A DNA stretch of 64,000 bases from Kitasatospora sp. SUK 42 (GCF_015776785.2 NZ_LFMD02000002.1:1746666-1810665); one strand, 5' to 3'. Positions 1 to 8,477 are shown, counted from the stretch's first letter. Numbers and translations: made by a program. The notes: generated by a model from the sequence alone, not told the origin.

Positions 1-31
1 CCCGCCGATCCGGCGGGTGGCGGACGTTCAT
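1..31 (-). CDS. 5' end of a divergent gene cut by the window edge
   Basis: An ATG on the minus strand at 31 is preceded, eight bases away, by a GGGGAGG ribosome-binding site (36-46 region). The reading frame stays open to the window edge (M-N-V-R-H-P-P-D-R-R). Only ten residues are visible, so no product can be named. The gene would be divergent to the GntR regulator and is the obvious candidate for control by it. The short inverted repeat at 1-17 (CCCGCCG/CGGCGGG) then falls inside this coding sequence. Confidence 0.45.
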   Translation of the reverse strand, partial: MNVRHPPDRR

Positions 32-47
32 GTGCCGTTCCTCCCCA

Positions 48-85
48 GTTGTAGGATGACCGGGCAAGCGGTTGTAGGATGACCG
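48..85. promoter_or_regulatory. 15-base direct repeat in the divergent promoter region of the GntR gene
   Basis: The 15-mer GTTGTAGGATGACCG occurs twice, at 48-62 and 71-85, with a 23-base period. Each copy contains a TAGGAT hexamer resembling a -10 element. The repeats lie between the divergent starts at 31 (minus) and 123 (plus). This is the expected place for an operator of the adjacent FCD-type GntR repressor, but the binding assignment is inference. Confidence 0.45.
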
Positions 86-122
86 ACGACCGATGAGTGG
101 TGTTCGCGGAGGGAGGTCCGGC

Positions 123-854
123 ATGAGCGGCGACGGCAACGGCCTGCAGGCGGCCGGACGGCGTTCCCTGGTGGACACCGCGATCGACCAGCTGCGGGAC
201 CGGCTGGCCGACGGCACCTGGCCGGTGGGCTCCCAGATCCCCACCGAGCACGAGCTCGCCGAGCAGATGCAGGTCGGGCGGAACACCGTGCGGGAGGCGA
301 TCCGGGTGCTGGTGCACGCCGGAATGCTGGTCTCCCGGCAGGGCGAGGGCACCTTCGTACGGTCCACCAGCGACCCCGCGGCGGTGCTGCGCGGTGTCCA
401 GCGCTCCGGCATCCGGGACGTCCTGGAGGTCCGCGCCGCGCTGGAGACCGAGGGCGCCCGACTGGCCGCGCTGCGGCACACCCCCGAGGACGTCCGGCGG
501 ATGCGGGCCGCGCTGGCCCGCGAGGCCGAGATCTTCGCGACGCACCCCGAGCGGGCCAGCCGCGAGGCCACCGTGGAACACGACCTGGAGTTCCACACCG
601 CCGTCGTCGAGGCCGCGCACAACCCCGCGCTGACCGAGGTGTACCGCTACTTCGGCGCCTCCGTGCGCGAGGCGATGACCTCCGCCTTCGGCGACCACGA
701 CATGCCCGAGGCGGTCGTGGCCACCCACGAGGCCCTGGTCGACGCGATCGAGAGCGGTGACCCGGACCGGGCCGAGGCTGCGTGTCGTGCGCTGCTCGCC
801 GGCCCGACCGCGGCCGTCGAGCAGCTGCTCGCGACCATCGCGGCCCGGAAGTAG
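123..854 (+). CDS. GntR-family transcriptional regulator, FadR/FCD subfamily
   Basis: A cytoplasmic DNA-binding repressor or activator of 243 residues. Residues 10-80 form a GntR winged helix (LADGTWPVGSQIPTE, then GRNTVREAIRVLVHAGML and GEGTFV). Residues 95-235 form the all-helical FCD ligand-binding domain, with the metal/effector residues in the DLEFH, AHNP and THEAL segments. ATG at 123 is chosen because GGAGGGAGG sits just upstream; an upstream in-frame ATG at 93 has no ribosome-binding site. It precedes an MFS carrier by 64 bases and probably regulates it and/or the divergent gene at the window edge. The ligand is unknown; FCD proteins usually bind small carboxylates. Confidence 0.9.
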   Translation: MSGDGNGLQAAGRRSLVDTAIDQLRDRLADGTWPVGSQIPTEHELAEQMQVGRNTVREAIRVLVHAGMLVSRQGEGTFVRSTSDPAAVLRGVQRSGIRDVLEVRAALETEGARLAALRHTPEDVRRMRAALAREAEIFATHPERASREATVEHDLEFHTAVVEAAHNPALTEVYRYFGASVREAMTSAFGDHDMPEAVVATHEALVDAIESGDPDRAEAACRALLAGPTAAVEQLLATIAARK

Positions 855-918
855 GACGGCGCGAGCCTCCCCTTCCGCCGTCCGCATCCACGCACATTCA
901 CGAAAGAACAGCACACCC

Positions 919-2160
919 ATGGCCGTCACCCGTGCCCAGCAGCCGGTTGTCACCACCCCTGCCCCGCTCCCCGTCCGCTCCCGGCTGGCGCACCCCGTCC
1001 TGCTGCTGACCGGCATCGTGCTGGTCGCGCTGAACATGCGCGCCTGCCTGGCCGCCGTCTCCCCGATGGTCAACGAGATCCAGCGGACCTTCGGCCTGTC
1101 CGCCACCGCCGGCGGGCTGATCACCACCGTCCCGGTGCTGTTCCAGGGCGTCGGCGCCCCGCTCACCCCCCGGCTGACCCGCCGGTTCGGCGTCGAGCGG
1201 GTGGTGCTGGGCGCGGTGCTGCTGCTGGGCACGGGCGTGCTGCTGCGGGTGCTGCCCTCGGTGGCGGCGCTGTACTTCGGCTGCGTGGTGATCGGCGTGG
1301 CCATCGCGGTGCTGAACGTGTCGATGCCCGGCCTGGTCAAGCGGGAGTTCCCGGACCGCGCGGCCACCATGACCGGCGTCTACTCGACCACCATGCTGAT
1401 CGGCGCGACCCTCGCCGCCGGCACCTCCGTCCCCCTGGAGCACGCGCTCGGCGGCGGCTGGCGGGCCTCGCTCGGCGCCTGGTCGCTGCTCGCGCTGATC
1501 GCGGCGGTGGCCTGGCTGCCGCAGGTGCTGCGCTCCCGGCAGGAGAAGACGGCGGTGGCCGCGGCCGTGCAGCAGTCGGCCACGCCGATCGAGGGGATCT
1601 GGAAGTCCCCGCTGGCCTGGCAGATCAGCCTGTTCATGGGCATCTCGTCGCTGCTGGTCTACACCCTCGTCGCCTGGATGCCGACCATCCTGGCCGACCA
1701 CGGCATGGACCGCGGCCAGGCCGGCCTGGTCTTCGCCTTCTCCAACCTGGTGCAGGTGGCCGGCGCCTTCCTGGTGCCGCTGATGGCCGGCCGGATGACC
1801 AGCCAGCGCACGCTGGCGGTGACCATGGCCGCCCTGAACGGGCTCGGCATCGCGATGCTGCTGGTCGCCCCGGTCTCCGCCGCCTGGGTGTCGGCGACCA
1901 TCCTCGGCGTCGCCCAGGGCGGTTCGCTGGGTCTGGGTCTGGCGTTCATCGTGCTGCGCACCGGCACCGCGGCCGGTGCCGCCCAGCTGGGCGGCATGTC
2001 GCAGGCGATCGGCTACCTGGTCGCGGCGGCCGGCCCGGTCGGCGCCGGCGCGCTGCACCAGCTCACCGGCGGCTGGGAGACCACCCTGGTGCTGATGCTG
2101 GTGCTGGCCGTCGTGGTCGGCGCGGCCGGCTGGGGCGCCGGGCGCAACCGGACGCTGTAG
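919..2160 (+). CDS. MFS transporter, CynX/NimT (cyanate-type) family
   Basis: A 413-residue integral membrane carrier with about twelve hydrophobic segments in two six-helix halves, separated by a polar loop near residues 195-220. The N-terminal signature (LNMRACLAAVSP, then a GGLITTVPVLFQG helix and a PRLTRRFG loop) matches the CynX/NimT branch, whose members move cyanate or nitroimidazole-like compounds; most actinobacterial members are uncharacterised. It follows the GntR gene in the same direction with a 64-base gap, suggesting co-transcription or direct control. The substrate cannot be read from the sequence. Confidence 0.85.
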   Translation: MAVTRAQQPVVTTPAPLPVRSRLAHPVLLLTGIVLVALNMRACLAAVSPMVNEIQRTFGLSATAGGLITTVPVLFQGVGAPLTPRLTRRFGVERVVLGAVLLLGTGVLLRVLPSVAALYFGCVVIGVAIAVLNVSMPGLVKREFPDRAATMTGVYSTTMLIGATLAAGTSVPLEHALGGGWRASLGAWSLLALIAAVAWLPQVLRSRQEKTAVAAAVQQSATPIEGIWKSPLAWQISLFMGISSLLVYTLVAWMPTILADHGMDRGQAGLVFAFSNLVQVAGAFLVPLMAGRMTSQRTLAVTMAALNGLGIAMLLVAPVSAAWVSATILGVAQGGSLGLGLAFIVLRTGTAAGAAQLGGMSQAIGYLVAAAGPVGAGALHQLTGGWETTLVLMLVLAVVVGAAGWGAGRNRTL

Positions 2161-2190
2161 CGGCCGCCCGCCCGGGGCCCGGTCACTCCT

Positions 2191-2310
2191 TGGAGGCCGG
2201 GCCCGGTGGCGGCTGCTCCCCCGGGGCCGGGCCCGGTGCGGGCTACTCCTCCGAGGCCGGGCCCGGTGCGGGCTACTCCTCCGAGGCCGGGCCCGGTGCG
2301 GGCTACTCCT
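2191..2310. repeat. 30-base tandem repeat, four copies, spanning the stop codon of the downstream permease gene
   Basis: Four consecutive 30-base units (2191-2220, 2221-2250, 2251-2280, 2281-2310); units three and four are identical and the first two have a few changes. Each contains the palindrome CCGGGCCCGG. Read on the minus strand, the unit includes the last codons and TAG stop of the permease gene ending at 2303, so extra stop codons are repeated downstream. The array lies between convergent genes and could form stacked hairpins acting as a terminator. Confidence 0.9.
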
Positions 2311-3019
2311 CCGAGGCCAGGGTCAGCCCGGCGAGCTTCACCGAGGCCAGCACCGTCGCCGCGACGGTGACCACCAGCAGCAGCGGGACGGCCGCCCCGA
2401 GCGAGACGTCGGCGCCGATCGCGGTGTCCCCCGCCACCGCCTCGGCGACCGCCCGGCCCCACTGCTGGATGCTGAGCGTCCGGGCGCCCTGGACGAAGTT
2501 GCCGAACAGCGACTCCCAGACCAGCGCGTACGCCAGCCCGGCCACCACCGCGTGCCGGGTGACCACGCCGAGCAGCAGGAACAGCGCGCTGTACGCCGCC
2601 CCGGCGACCAGCACCGCCACGGTGTAGCCGAGCGCCACGCCGTCCTTCGTCCCGTACAGCAGCAGCCCGGCCAGCAGGGTCGGCACGGCGGCGACCAGCC
2701 AGGTGACGCCGATCGCGACCGCCAGCTTGGTGGTGATGATCCGGTGGCGCGGCAGCGGCTTGGCGAGCAGGTAGACGATCGAGCCGTCGTCGATCTCGGT
2801 GGCGATCACCCCGGTGCCGATCACCAGGCCGAGGATCGGGACGAGGGTGCCGAGGTCCAGCTGCCCGAGGATCTTGACGGTCAGGTCGTGCGCGTCGCCG
2901 CTCGACCGGCTCGCGATCGCCGAGATGATCAGCAGCAGGGCGGGGGCCACCAGCAGCAGGGCGCCGCGGCGACGGCCGAGCAGGCCACGCAGGGTCAGCC
3001 TGGCGACGGTGGGGTTCAT
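2303..3019 (-). CDS. ABC-2 type transporter permease
   Basis: A membrane protein of 238 residues with about six hydrophobic segments and the ABC-2 permease pattern: an N-terminal cytoplasmic helix, a first membrane helix near residue 25, and a central IDDGSIVYLLAKPLPRHRI motif typical of the family's coupling region. It is the last gene of a four-gene minus-strand set (ATPase 5916, permease 4928, ATPase 4019, this gene) and lies 82 bases after the second ATPase, which probably energises it. An export role for a drug, peptide or lipid is known for the family; the substrate is unknown. Its 3' end is overlaid by the 30-base tandem repeat. Confidence 0.85.
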   Translation of the reverse strand: MNPTVARLTLRGLLGRRRGALLLVAPALLLIISAIASRSSGDAHDLTVKILGQLDLGTLVPILGLVIGTGVIATEIDDGSIVYLLAKPLPRHRIITTKLAVAIGVTWLVAAVPTLLAGLLLYGTKDGVALGYTVAVLVAGAAYSALFLLLGVVTRHAVVAGLAYALVWESLFGNFVQGARTLSIQQWGRAVAEAVAGDTAIGADVSLGAAVPLLLVVTVAATVLASVKLAGLTLASEE

Positions 3020-3101
3020 GGTCGGTCGGCCCCTTCCTGGGTCCGGGTCGTGAAGTCCTGGCGCCGGGTCACGGCAGTCGGCGCGGCAGTCGGTGCGGCG
3101 G

Positions 3102-4019
3102 TCACGCGGAGACCAGGTACGAGAAGACGCTCTCCAGCGACTCGTCCGCCGGGGAGACGGTGTACAGCCGGATGCCGGCCTCCCGGGCGACCCTGGGCAG
3201 CAGGGTGGTGAAGCCCTGGAAGTTCACCGCCTCGATCCGCAGCGCCCGCTCCCGCTCGTCCACCTCGATGCCGGTGGTCGAGCCGTCGGCGATCAGCGCG
3301 GCGGCGAGCCGGCGGTCGTCGCTGGAGCGGACCAGGTAGCGGTGCGGGCGGTCGGTCATCAGCCGCCGGATCCGGCGGAAGTCGCCCGAGGCGGCGTGCC
3401 GTCCGGCCACCACCACCTCGATGTGCCGGGCGAGTTGCTCGACCTCCTCCAGGATGTGGGAGGAGAACAGCACCGTCCGGCCGTCCGCGCCGAAGCGGCG
3501 CAGCAGCTCCATCAGCTGGAGCCGCTGGCGCGGGTCCATGCCGTTGAAGGGCTCGTCCAGCAGCAGCACGGACGGGTCGTGGACCAGCGCGGAGGCCATC
3601 TTGACCCGCTGCTTCATGCCCTTGGAGTACGTGCCGGTGCGGCGGTCCTTGGCGTACGCCATCTCGACCAGGTCCAGGGCCCGCCGGGCGGCGGCACCGG
3701 GCTGGGGCAGGCCGTGCAGTTCGGCGTTGGCGAGGACGAACTCCCAGCCGGTCAGGTAGTCGTACATCGACTCCCGCTCCGGGACCAGGCCGATCTGCCG
3801 GTACACCTGCTGGTTGCGCCAGATCTGCGCGCCGTCCAGGGTGACCGCGCCGCTGGACGGGGCGAGGAAGCCGCTCATCATGTGGATGAGGGTGGACTTG
3901 CCCGCGCCGTTGGGCCCGAGCAGGCCGGTGATGCCGGGGCCGATCGACATGGTGATGTCGTTGACCGCGACCACGTTCCCGAACCAGCGGGAGACCTTGT
4001 CGATGGTGATGGTGGCCAT
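3102..4019 (-). CDS. ABC transporter ATP-binding protein (DRA/CcmA-like exporter ATPase)
   Basis: A 305-residue cytoplasmic ATPase. Walker A is GPNGAGKST near residue 36, the signature-like region GTYSKGMKQRVKMA is near 130, and Walker B VLLLDEPFNGMDP is near 150, followed by the H-loop segment SSHILEEVEQ. A C-terminal extension of about 90 residues after position 215 is typical of ABC-2 exporter ATPases. The start lies 9 bases after the stop of the preceding permease gene (4029), so the two are co-transcribed. It likely pairs with the permease at 2303-3019. Confidence 0.9.
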   Translation of the reverse strand: MATITIDKVSRWFGNVVAVNDITMSIGPGITGLLGPNGAGKSTLIHMMSGFLAPSSGAVTLDGAQIWRNQQVYRQIGLVPERESMYDYLTGWEFVLANAELHGLPQPGAAARRALDLVEMAYAKDRRTGTYSKGMKQRVKMASALVHDPSVLLLDEPFNGMDPRQRLQLMELLRRFGADGRTVLFSSHILEEVEQLARHIEVVVAGRHAASGDFRRIRRLMTDRPHRYLVRSSDDRRLAAALIADGSTTGIEVDERERALRIEAVNFQGFTTLLPRVAREAGIRLYTVSPADESLESVFSYLVSA

Positions 4020-4028
4020 GCCGCCCCC

Positions 4029-4928
4029 CTATACGTTCCGATAGCGGCGCAGCAGCAGCCGGTACGAACCGGCCACCATGAGCGCGGCGACGAGTGCGAA
4101 CACCACCAGGCCGAGCCCGCCCGGGGCGTGCCGGCGGTCGAAGCCGGCGCCGAGGTCGAACGCCTCGTTGACCAGGGCCTCCACCAGGCCGTTCGGCGAG
4201 ATCAGCGCGGTCCACTGGGTGGCGTCGGAGCCGCCGGTACCGGGGCTGCTGAGACCGACCGCGATGGCGGCCACCGTCGAACTGACCGCCAGGTAGCCCA
4301 TGATGGCGGCCACCCCGAAGCCCCGGCGCGGGGTGCTCGCGGCGATCACCAGCGCGACCGAGGTCGGCACCAGGGCGTAGAGCACCGCCGCCGCCAGGCC
4401 GTACAGGAACTGCCCGGTGTTGTGCGCGAAGTCCATCCCGCCGAGCAGCGCGCCGGCGTACAGCACCAGCAACGGGGCGACCATCAGCAGGAGTTGGGCG
4501 CAGGCCATGGCGGCGAACTTGGCCCGGACGTAGTCGGTGCGGGTGATCGGGCGGGAGAAGTAGAGCGGGACGGTGTGGTATCGCAGATCCCGGGAGAGCA
4601 GCACCGGCGCCTGGGAGGCGAGGAAGATCGAGATCACCAGGCCGAGGTTGGACAGGTATCCGGCGTACTCGACCGGGAGTTCGTCGCGGTGCAGGGCGAC
4701 CGCGATCGCGACGAAGATCACCGCGGGGACCGTGACCGCGCCCAGGACCAGCATCGGCAGCACCTTGGACTTGCCGGAGCGGCCCAGGCCGTAGGCGGCG
4801 CGCAGGCTCTGGGTGAAGAGCGAGCGGGCGGCGTAGGCGCGGCCGAGGCGGGGGCCGGTGTAGCCGCGGTAACCGATGTCGTGGATGACGCCGGTGTCGG
4901 CGGGCCTGGCGTCAGGAGGCTGCGGCAT
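4029..4928 (-). CDS. ABC-2 type transporter permease with N-terminal cytoplasmic extension
   Basis: A 299-residue membrane protein. The first 45 residues are polar and include a GYRGYTGPRLGR segment often seen in Streptomyces ABC-2 permeases. Six hydrophobic segments follow. The start overlaps the end of the upstream ATPase gene by 17 bases, showing tight coupling, and the ATPase at 4912-5916 is its probable partner. The two ATPase/permease pairs in one operon could form a heteromeric exporter or two related ones. The substrate is unknown. Confidence 0.85.
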   Translation of the reverse strand: MPQPPDARPADTGVIHDIGYRGYTGPRLGRAYAARSLFTQSLRAAYGLGRSGKSKVLPMLVLGAVTVPAVIFVAIAVALHRDELPVEYAGYLSNLGLVISIFLASQAPVLLSRDLRYHTVPLYFSRPITRTDYVRAKFAAMACAQLLLMVAPLLVLYAGALLGGMDFAHNTGQFLYGLAAAVLYALVPTSVALVIAASTPRRGFGVAAIMGYLAVSSTVAAIAVGLSSPGTGGSDATQWTALISPNGLVEALVNEAFDLGAGFDRRHAPGGLGLVVFALVAALMVAGSYRLLLRRYRNV

Positions 4929-5916
4929 CGTCCGTACCTCCTTCGTCGTCCTGGGTGTTCTGCGCGTCCTGCGCGTCCTGCGCGTCCTGCGCGTCGGTGA
5001 AGAGTTCGGCGACCCGGTGCCGGCGCTGCTCCAACCGGACCAGGCCGAGGCCGAGTTCGGCGACGGTGTCGCGGATGGTGTCGTAGGTGTCCTCGCCGGC
5101 CAGCCGGACCAGCAGCAGGTGCGGGCCCTCGGACTGGACGCCCAGGCCGGCCGCGGCCAGCCGTTCGCGGACGGCGGCGCCGGGATCGGCGACGGTGTCC
5201 CCCGGGAGGTCGGTGACCTCGACCGCGAGGACGGCCGTCGCCTCGGTGAAGGAGGCGGTGGAGGAGGAGCGCAGCAGCTTGCCGCCGTCGATGACGACCA
5301 GGTGGTCGCAGGTGCGCTCCAGCTCGCCCAGCAGGTGGGTGGTGACCAGCACCGAGATCCCGAAGTCGGTGTGCACCCGGCGGATCAGACCCAGCATCTC
5401 GTCCCGGCCGGCCGGGTCGAGGCCGTTGGTCGGCTCGTCCAGCAGCACCAGCTTCGGGTCGTGCACCAGCGCCTGGGCGAGCTTGACCCGCTGCTTCATG
5501 CCGGTCGAGTAGCCGCCCATCGGGCGGTAGCGCTCCTCGTACAGGCCGACGTGCCGCAGGGTGTCCGCGGTGCGCTCGCGGGCGGCGGTGGCGGGCAGCC
5601 CCGCCATCCGGGCCATGTGCACCACGAACTCGGTCGCGGAGACGTCCGGCGGCAGGCAGTCGTGCTCGGGCATGTAGCCGACCCGCTCGCGGATCTCGGA
5701 GCCCTGGGTGGCGATGTCCAGCCCGAGCACCTCGCCGCGGCCGGAGGTCGCCGGGGCGAGCCCGAGCAGGATCTTGATCAGGGTCGACTTGCCCGCCCCG
5801 TTGGCCCCGACCAGCCCGACGACCCCGGGCCGCACCTCGACGGTGAGCTGGTCGAGCGCGGTGACCCGGGGGAACCTCTTGGTGAGGCCCTCGGTCTTGA
5901 TGACAGCAGTGGACAC
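4912..5916 (-). CDS. ABC transporter ATP-binding protein, first gene of the exporter operon
   Basis: A 334-residue ATPase with Walker A GANGAGKST near residue 38, the signature segment YSTGMKQRVKLAQ, Walker B LVLLDEPTNGLDP and the switch histidine in TTHLLGEL. A regulatory tail follows from about residue 220. The start is GTG at 5916; upstream frame extension lacks family sequence. The extreme C-terminus is encoded by a 9-base microsatellite (TGCGCGTCC on the plus strand, four units at 4961-4996), giving a D-A-Q repeat that looks dispensable and length-variable. The 17-base overlap with the next permease gene indicates coupling. Confidence 0.9.
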   Translation of the reverse strand: MSTAVIKTEGLTKRFPRVTALDQLTVEVRPGVVGLVGANGAGKSTLIKILLGLAPATSGRGEVLGLDIATQGSEIRERVGYMPEHDCLPPDVSATEFVVHMARMAGLPATAARERTADTLRHVGLYEERYRPMGGYSTGMKQRVKLAQALVHDPKLVLLDEPTNGLDPAGRDEMLGLIRRVHTDFGISVLVTTHLLGELERTCDHLVVIDGGKLLRSSSTASFTEATAVLAVEVTDLPGDTVADPGAAVRERLAAAGLGVQSEGPHLLLVRLAGEDTYDTIRDTVAELGLGLVRLEQRRHRVAELFTDAQDAQDAQDAQNTQDDEGGTDDAAAS

Positions 5917-6093
5917 GCCCTCAACGTAACGGGCCCCCGCCGCAAGGACCATGGGCTGGAATGACGAGGCCGCATGCTGCTCTGGTATGACGCCGGGAGC
6001 GGCCTCCCTTAGGGGTCGGGCGGCCACGGCCGCGAGACCCGGGCCGACGACGTGCACAACCGGCACGACCGGCACGCCGAGGTCGCCGAGGTC

Positions 6094-6181
6094 GCCGAGG
6101 GGCAGGAGGTCTGGCGGCGGGCCGAGGAACTCGGGTTCCACGCCGCGTACAACCCGTGCCGTGCCGAGTGGTTCGGGGCCG
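6094..6181 (+). pseudogene. Fragment of the LLM oxidoreductase gene (5' part, degenerate)
   Basis: Bases 6094-6150 match bases 9571-9627 of the intact LLM oxidoreductase gene at 55 of 57 positions and keep the same reading frame (EGQ-VWRRAEELGFHAAY). After this the fragment loses about 24 bases relative to the gene, rejoins at the WFGA codons near 6170, and then diverges. It has no start or remaining domain. The fragment and the gene are direct repeats flanking the 6.2-9.4 kb sigma/kinase cassette. The rest of the 5917-6218 gap shows only a 9-base GTCGCCGAG triplication near 6080-6099. Confidence 0.8.
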
Positions 6182-6218
6182 GCTCCGCCCGGCGGCGCGG
6201 GCGGAGCCGGGCTGCCGG

Positions 6219-6905
6219 TCAGGAGGAGAGGCGGTTCAGTGCTGCGGTGGCGATGCCTTCGACGTACGCCGGGGCGCCGGTGGGCTGGCTGGTGAGCTCG
6301 ACGACGGCGACCCTGGTGCCGCTGCGCAGGACCGCGACCCCGCCGCTGACGGTGCCGTCGCCGTTGTAGGCCGGGTACCAGTGGGCGGTGCCGCCGGTGA
6401 CGGTCAGGGTGTGGGCCGCACCGTAGTACCAGTGGCCGGCGGGCTCGTCCTGGCAGTCCTGGACGAGCGCGACGAGCTGCTGCTCCCAGGTGGCGGCCTC
6501 GGTCCCGGTGGGGGCGCTCGCGGCCGACTCGGTCAGTCGGCCGTTGGTGTCGAAGGTCCAGGTCACGGACGCGTACGCGGTGGCCTTGCCCTTGGTCAGG
6601 TCACGCATCGTCTCCTCGCCGGAGCACGCGGACAGCCCCTGACGTCCGGTCAGCGCGATGGTCGCGCCGACCGGGTTCAGGCCCTGCTGGAAGTCCTCGC
6701 TCTGGACGAGGGCGGCGGAGCCGAGTCCGGGCGCGACAACCGCAGCCGGGTGGGCGGCGACCGCGGTGCGCTGCGCGGCCCCGTCGGCGGTGGCCGACTG
6801 GGTGCCGACGACGCCGGCCGTGATCAGTGCGGCGGCGAAGCAGGCCGCGGCGGCGACCCGGTTGCGGCGAACGGACTTCTGCTGGACGGCCTGGTTCTCG
6901 GTCAT
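6219..6905 (-). CDS. Secreted protein of unknown function, paralogue of the sigma-linked extracytoplasmic protein
   Basis: A 228-residue protein with a Sec-type signal or anchor segment at about residues 18-40 after a positively charged QQKSVRRNR stretch. The mature part shares a distinctive block with the neighbouring 7000-7848 product: ACSGE, a second cysteine in a CQ-EP-GHW-YG motif, then GG-AVLRSG. The two cysteines are conserved in both and could form a disulfide. No enzyme motif is visible. The gene ends close to the LLM fragment and follows the sigma operon in the same direction with a 94-base gap. It is probably a duplicated effector or sensor domain of that system. Confidence 0.75.
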   Translation of the reverse strand: MTENQAVQQKSVRRNRVAAAACFAAALITAGVVGTQSATADGAAQRTAVAAHPAAVVAPGLGSAALVQSEDFQQGLNPVGATIALTGRQGLSACSGEETMRDLTKGKATAYASVTWTFDTNGRLTESAASAPTGTEAATWEQQLVALVQDCQDEPAGHWYYGAAHTLTVTGGTAHWYPAYNGDGTVSGGVAVLRSGTRVAVVELTSQPTGAPAYVEGIATAALNRLSS

Positions 6906-6999
6906 CTGGTCCCCCTGCTGGTCGGGACGCCTGCTGCGTCCTCGTACAACCGGGGAGATGCCGCCGGAGGAGGGAAAGTTGGAGCCCGGACCGGCTGTT

Positions 7000-7848
7000 T
7001 CACAGCTGTGACAGAGCGGTCCTGACGACGCGGTCCATCGCGGCCGTCCCCAGGCAGGCGTCGACCTCCAGCACCCCGTAGTGGCTGCCGCTGCGCAGCA
7101 CGGCGATGCCGCCGCAGGGCTCCTTGCCCTCGGGCGCCGTGCCGTTGGTGTTGAGGGATCCCTGGTAGGCGCCCATCCAGCTCGCGGTGACGTCCGGGGC
7201 GAGCTGCAGCGTCGTGGTCCTTCCGTAGACCCAGTGCCCTGGCGGTTCCTCCTGACAGGGCACCTCCTCCAGCAGCAGACGCTCGGCGAAGTTCTGTGCC
7301 AGGGAAGGGCTCTGGGCCGCGGCGGCGACCTCGCGGGCGACCTGGTCGGCGTGGTCGGCGGCCCGCGTGAGGTCGCCCGGGTCGGTGCGGGTGCTGGTCA
7401 TCAGTCCGCGGAAGTGGGCACCGGGACCGCCCAGGGTCTGTTTGAGGGTCTTCTCGCCGGAGCAGGCCACGTTGGCGTAAGCCCCGTCGCCGTACCGGTC
7501 GGTGACGTGGATCTGCCCGATGCCGACGTCCGGGCTGAACGCCGCGGGTTCCAGAAGGTTCGCGGTCGTCACCGGCCCGGTCGCACCGGTCGGCGAGGCG
7601 GAGCCGGAGGCCGAGGGCGCGGGCGTCGGGCCGGACACGCCGGGCGTCGCGGGAGCGGACGCGCCCTGGGATGCCCCGCCGACCGCGGCACCCGACCGCG
7701 CTGCCGGGTGCGTGGTGGTGCCGGGGGGCGGTGGCAGGAGGAATCGGCCGGTCGCCAGCCCGAGCGCGGCGGCCGCCACCAGGGCGGCGACGGCGGACCG
7801 GGGCCGGACGGCGGCGCGGCCGCCGCCCGCCGCGGGACCGCCGTTCAC
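7000..7848 (-). CDS. Single-pass extracytoplasmic protein translationally coupled to an ECF sigma factor
   Basis: A 282-residue protein. About 18 cytoplasmic residues are followed by a membrane segment near 19-38, then a Pro/Ala/Thr/Ser-rich linker and, from about residue 110, a globular domain with the ACSGEKT, CQEEPPGHWVYG and GGIAVLRSG blocks shared with its secreted neighbour. The GTG start at 7848 overlaps the sigma TGA stop as GTGA, the classic arrangement for a sigma factor and its membrane partner. It has no zinc-binding anti-sigma motif and only a short inner tail, so an anti-sigma role is inferred from gene order alone. Confidence 0.75.
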   Translation of the reverse strand: MNGGPAAGGGRAAVRPRSAVAALVAAAALGLATGRFLLPPPPGTTTHPAARSGAAVGGASQGASAPATPGVSGPTPAPSASGSASPTGATGPVTTANLLEPAAFSPDVGIGQIHVTDRYGDGAYANVACSGEKTLKQTLGGPGAHFRGLMTSTRTDPGDLTRAADHADQVAREVAAAAQSPSLAQNFAERLLLEEVPCQEEPPGHWVYGRTTTLQLAPDVTASWMGAYQGSLNTNGTAPEGKEPCGGIAVLRSGSHYGVLEVDACLGTAAMDRVVRTALSQL

Positions 7849-8390
7849 AGACCGGTGGCCAGGCGCTCGCGCATGAAGCGGCGAGCCTGGTGGATACGGT
7901 CCTTGACCGTGCCCAACGGGGTGTCCAGCTCCTCGGCCACCTGGGCGTAGGTCAGGTCGCACAGGTCGCGCAGCACGAAGGACTCCACCAGGGTGGGGTG
8001 CCGCTGCTCCAGCGCGGTCAGCGCCTCCATCAGGTCGAGCCGGGTCCCGGCGATGACGCTGGTGGTGCGCGGGTCGACGGGCTCGGGGAGGTCGGCGTGG
8101 CTGTCCTCGGCGCGCCGGCGCATCGAGCGGTAGGTGGACCGGGCGGCGTTCGAGGCGATCACCGTCACCCAGCCCAGGAAGGACCCGCGGCCGCCGTACT
8201 CGCCCAGGTGCGTGCTGATGGACAGCAGCGCGTCCTGCGCCGCCTCCTCCGCGTCGGCGTGGTGGGGCAGGAAGCGCGAGCAGCGGCGCAGCACCACCGG
8301 CCGCAGCTTGGCCAGCAGGTACTCCGTCGACCCGGGGTCCCCCGCCTGAGCAGCCGCCACGAGCCGTTCCAGCTCGCCTTCCTCGAACAC
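7845..8390 (-). CDS. ECF-type RNA polymerase sigma factor
   Basis: A 181-residue sigma factor. Region 2 spans about residues 20-90 (ADAEEAAQDALLSI, then RGSFLGWVTVIASNAARSTYR). Region 4 lies at about 120-175 (LEQRHPTLVESFVLRDLCDLTYAQVAEEL, then GTVKDRIHQARRF), with a helix-turn-helix for -35 recognition. The GTG start at 8390 has a GGGGG run about eight bases upstream; longer upstream extensions lose family character. It is divergent from a Ser/Thr kinase gene 87 bases away and coupled downstream to a membrane protein. Its target promoters are not evident. Confidence 0.88.
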   Translation of the reverse strand: MFEEGELERLVAAAQAGDPGSTEYLLAKLRPVVLRRCSRFLPHHADAEEAAQDALLSISTHLGEYGGRGSFLGWVTVIASNAARSTYRSMRRRAEDSHADLPEPVDPRTTSVIAGTRLDLMEALTALEQRHPTLVESFVLRDLCDLTYAQVAEELDTPLGTVKDRIHQARRFMRERLATGL

Positions 8391-8477
8391 CCGGATCCCC
8401 CCGTTCCGTCCCGCCTGGCATCCCGCCCGTCGTACGGGAGTTCCGCGCTCCCCCCGACTCCGGCAAAATGCTGCCAC

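Noticed and set aside
1..17. Hairpin CCCGCCG-ATC-CGGCGGG as a terminator
   Set aside because: It falls within the likely coding start of the divergent gene at 31, with a strong ribosome-binding site; a terminator there is unlikely.
3093..5000. A 635-codon open frame on the plus strand through the ABC exporter genes
   Set aside because: It is antisense to three well-recognised ABC genes, is very rich in His, Gln, Val, Gly and Arg and has no motif; long open antisense frames are expected at this GC content.
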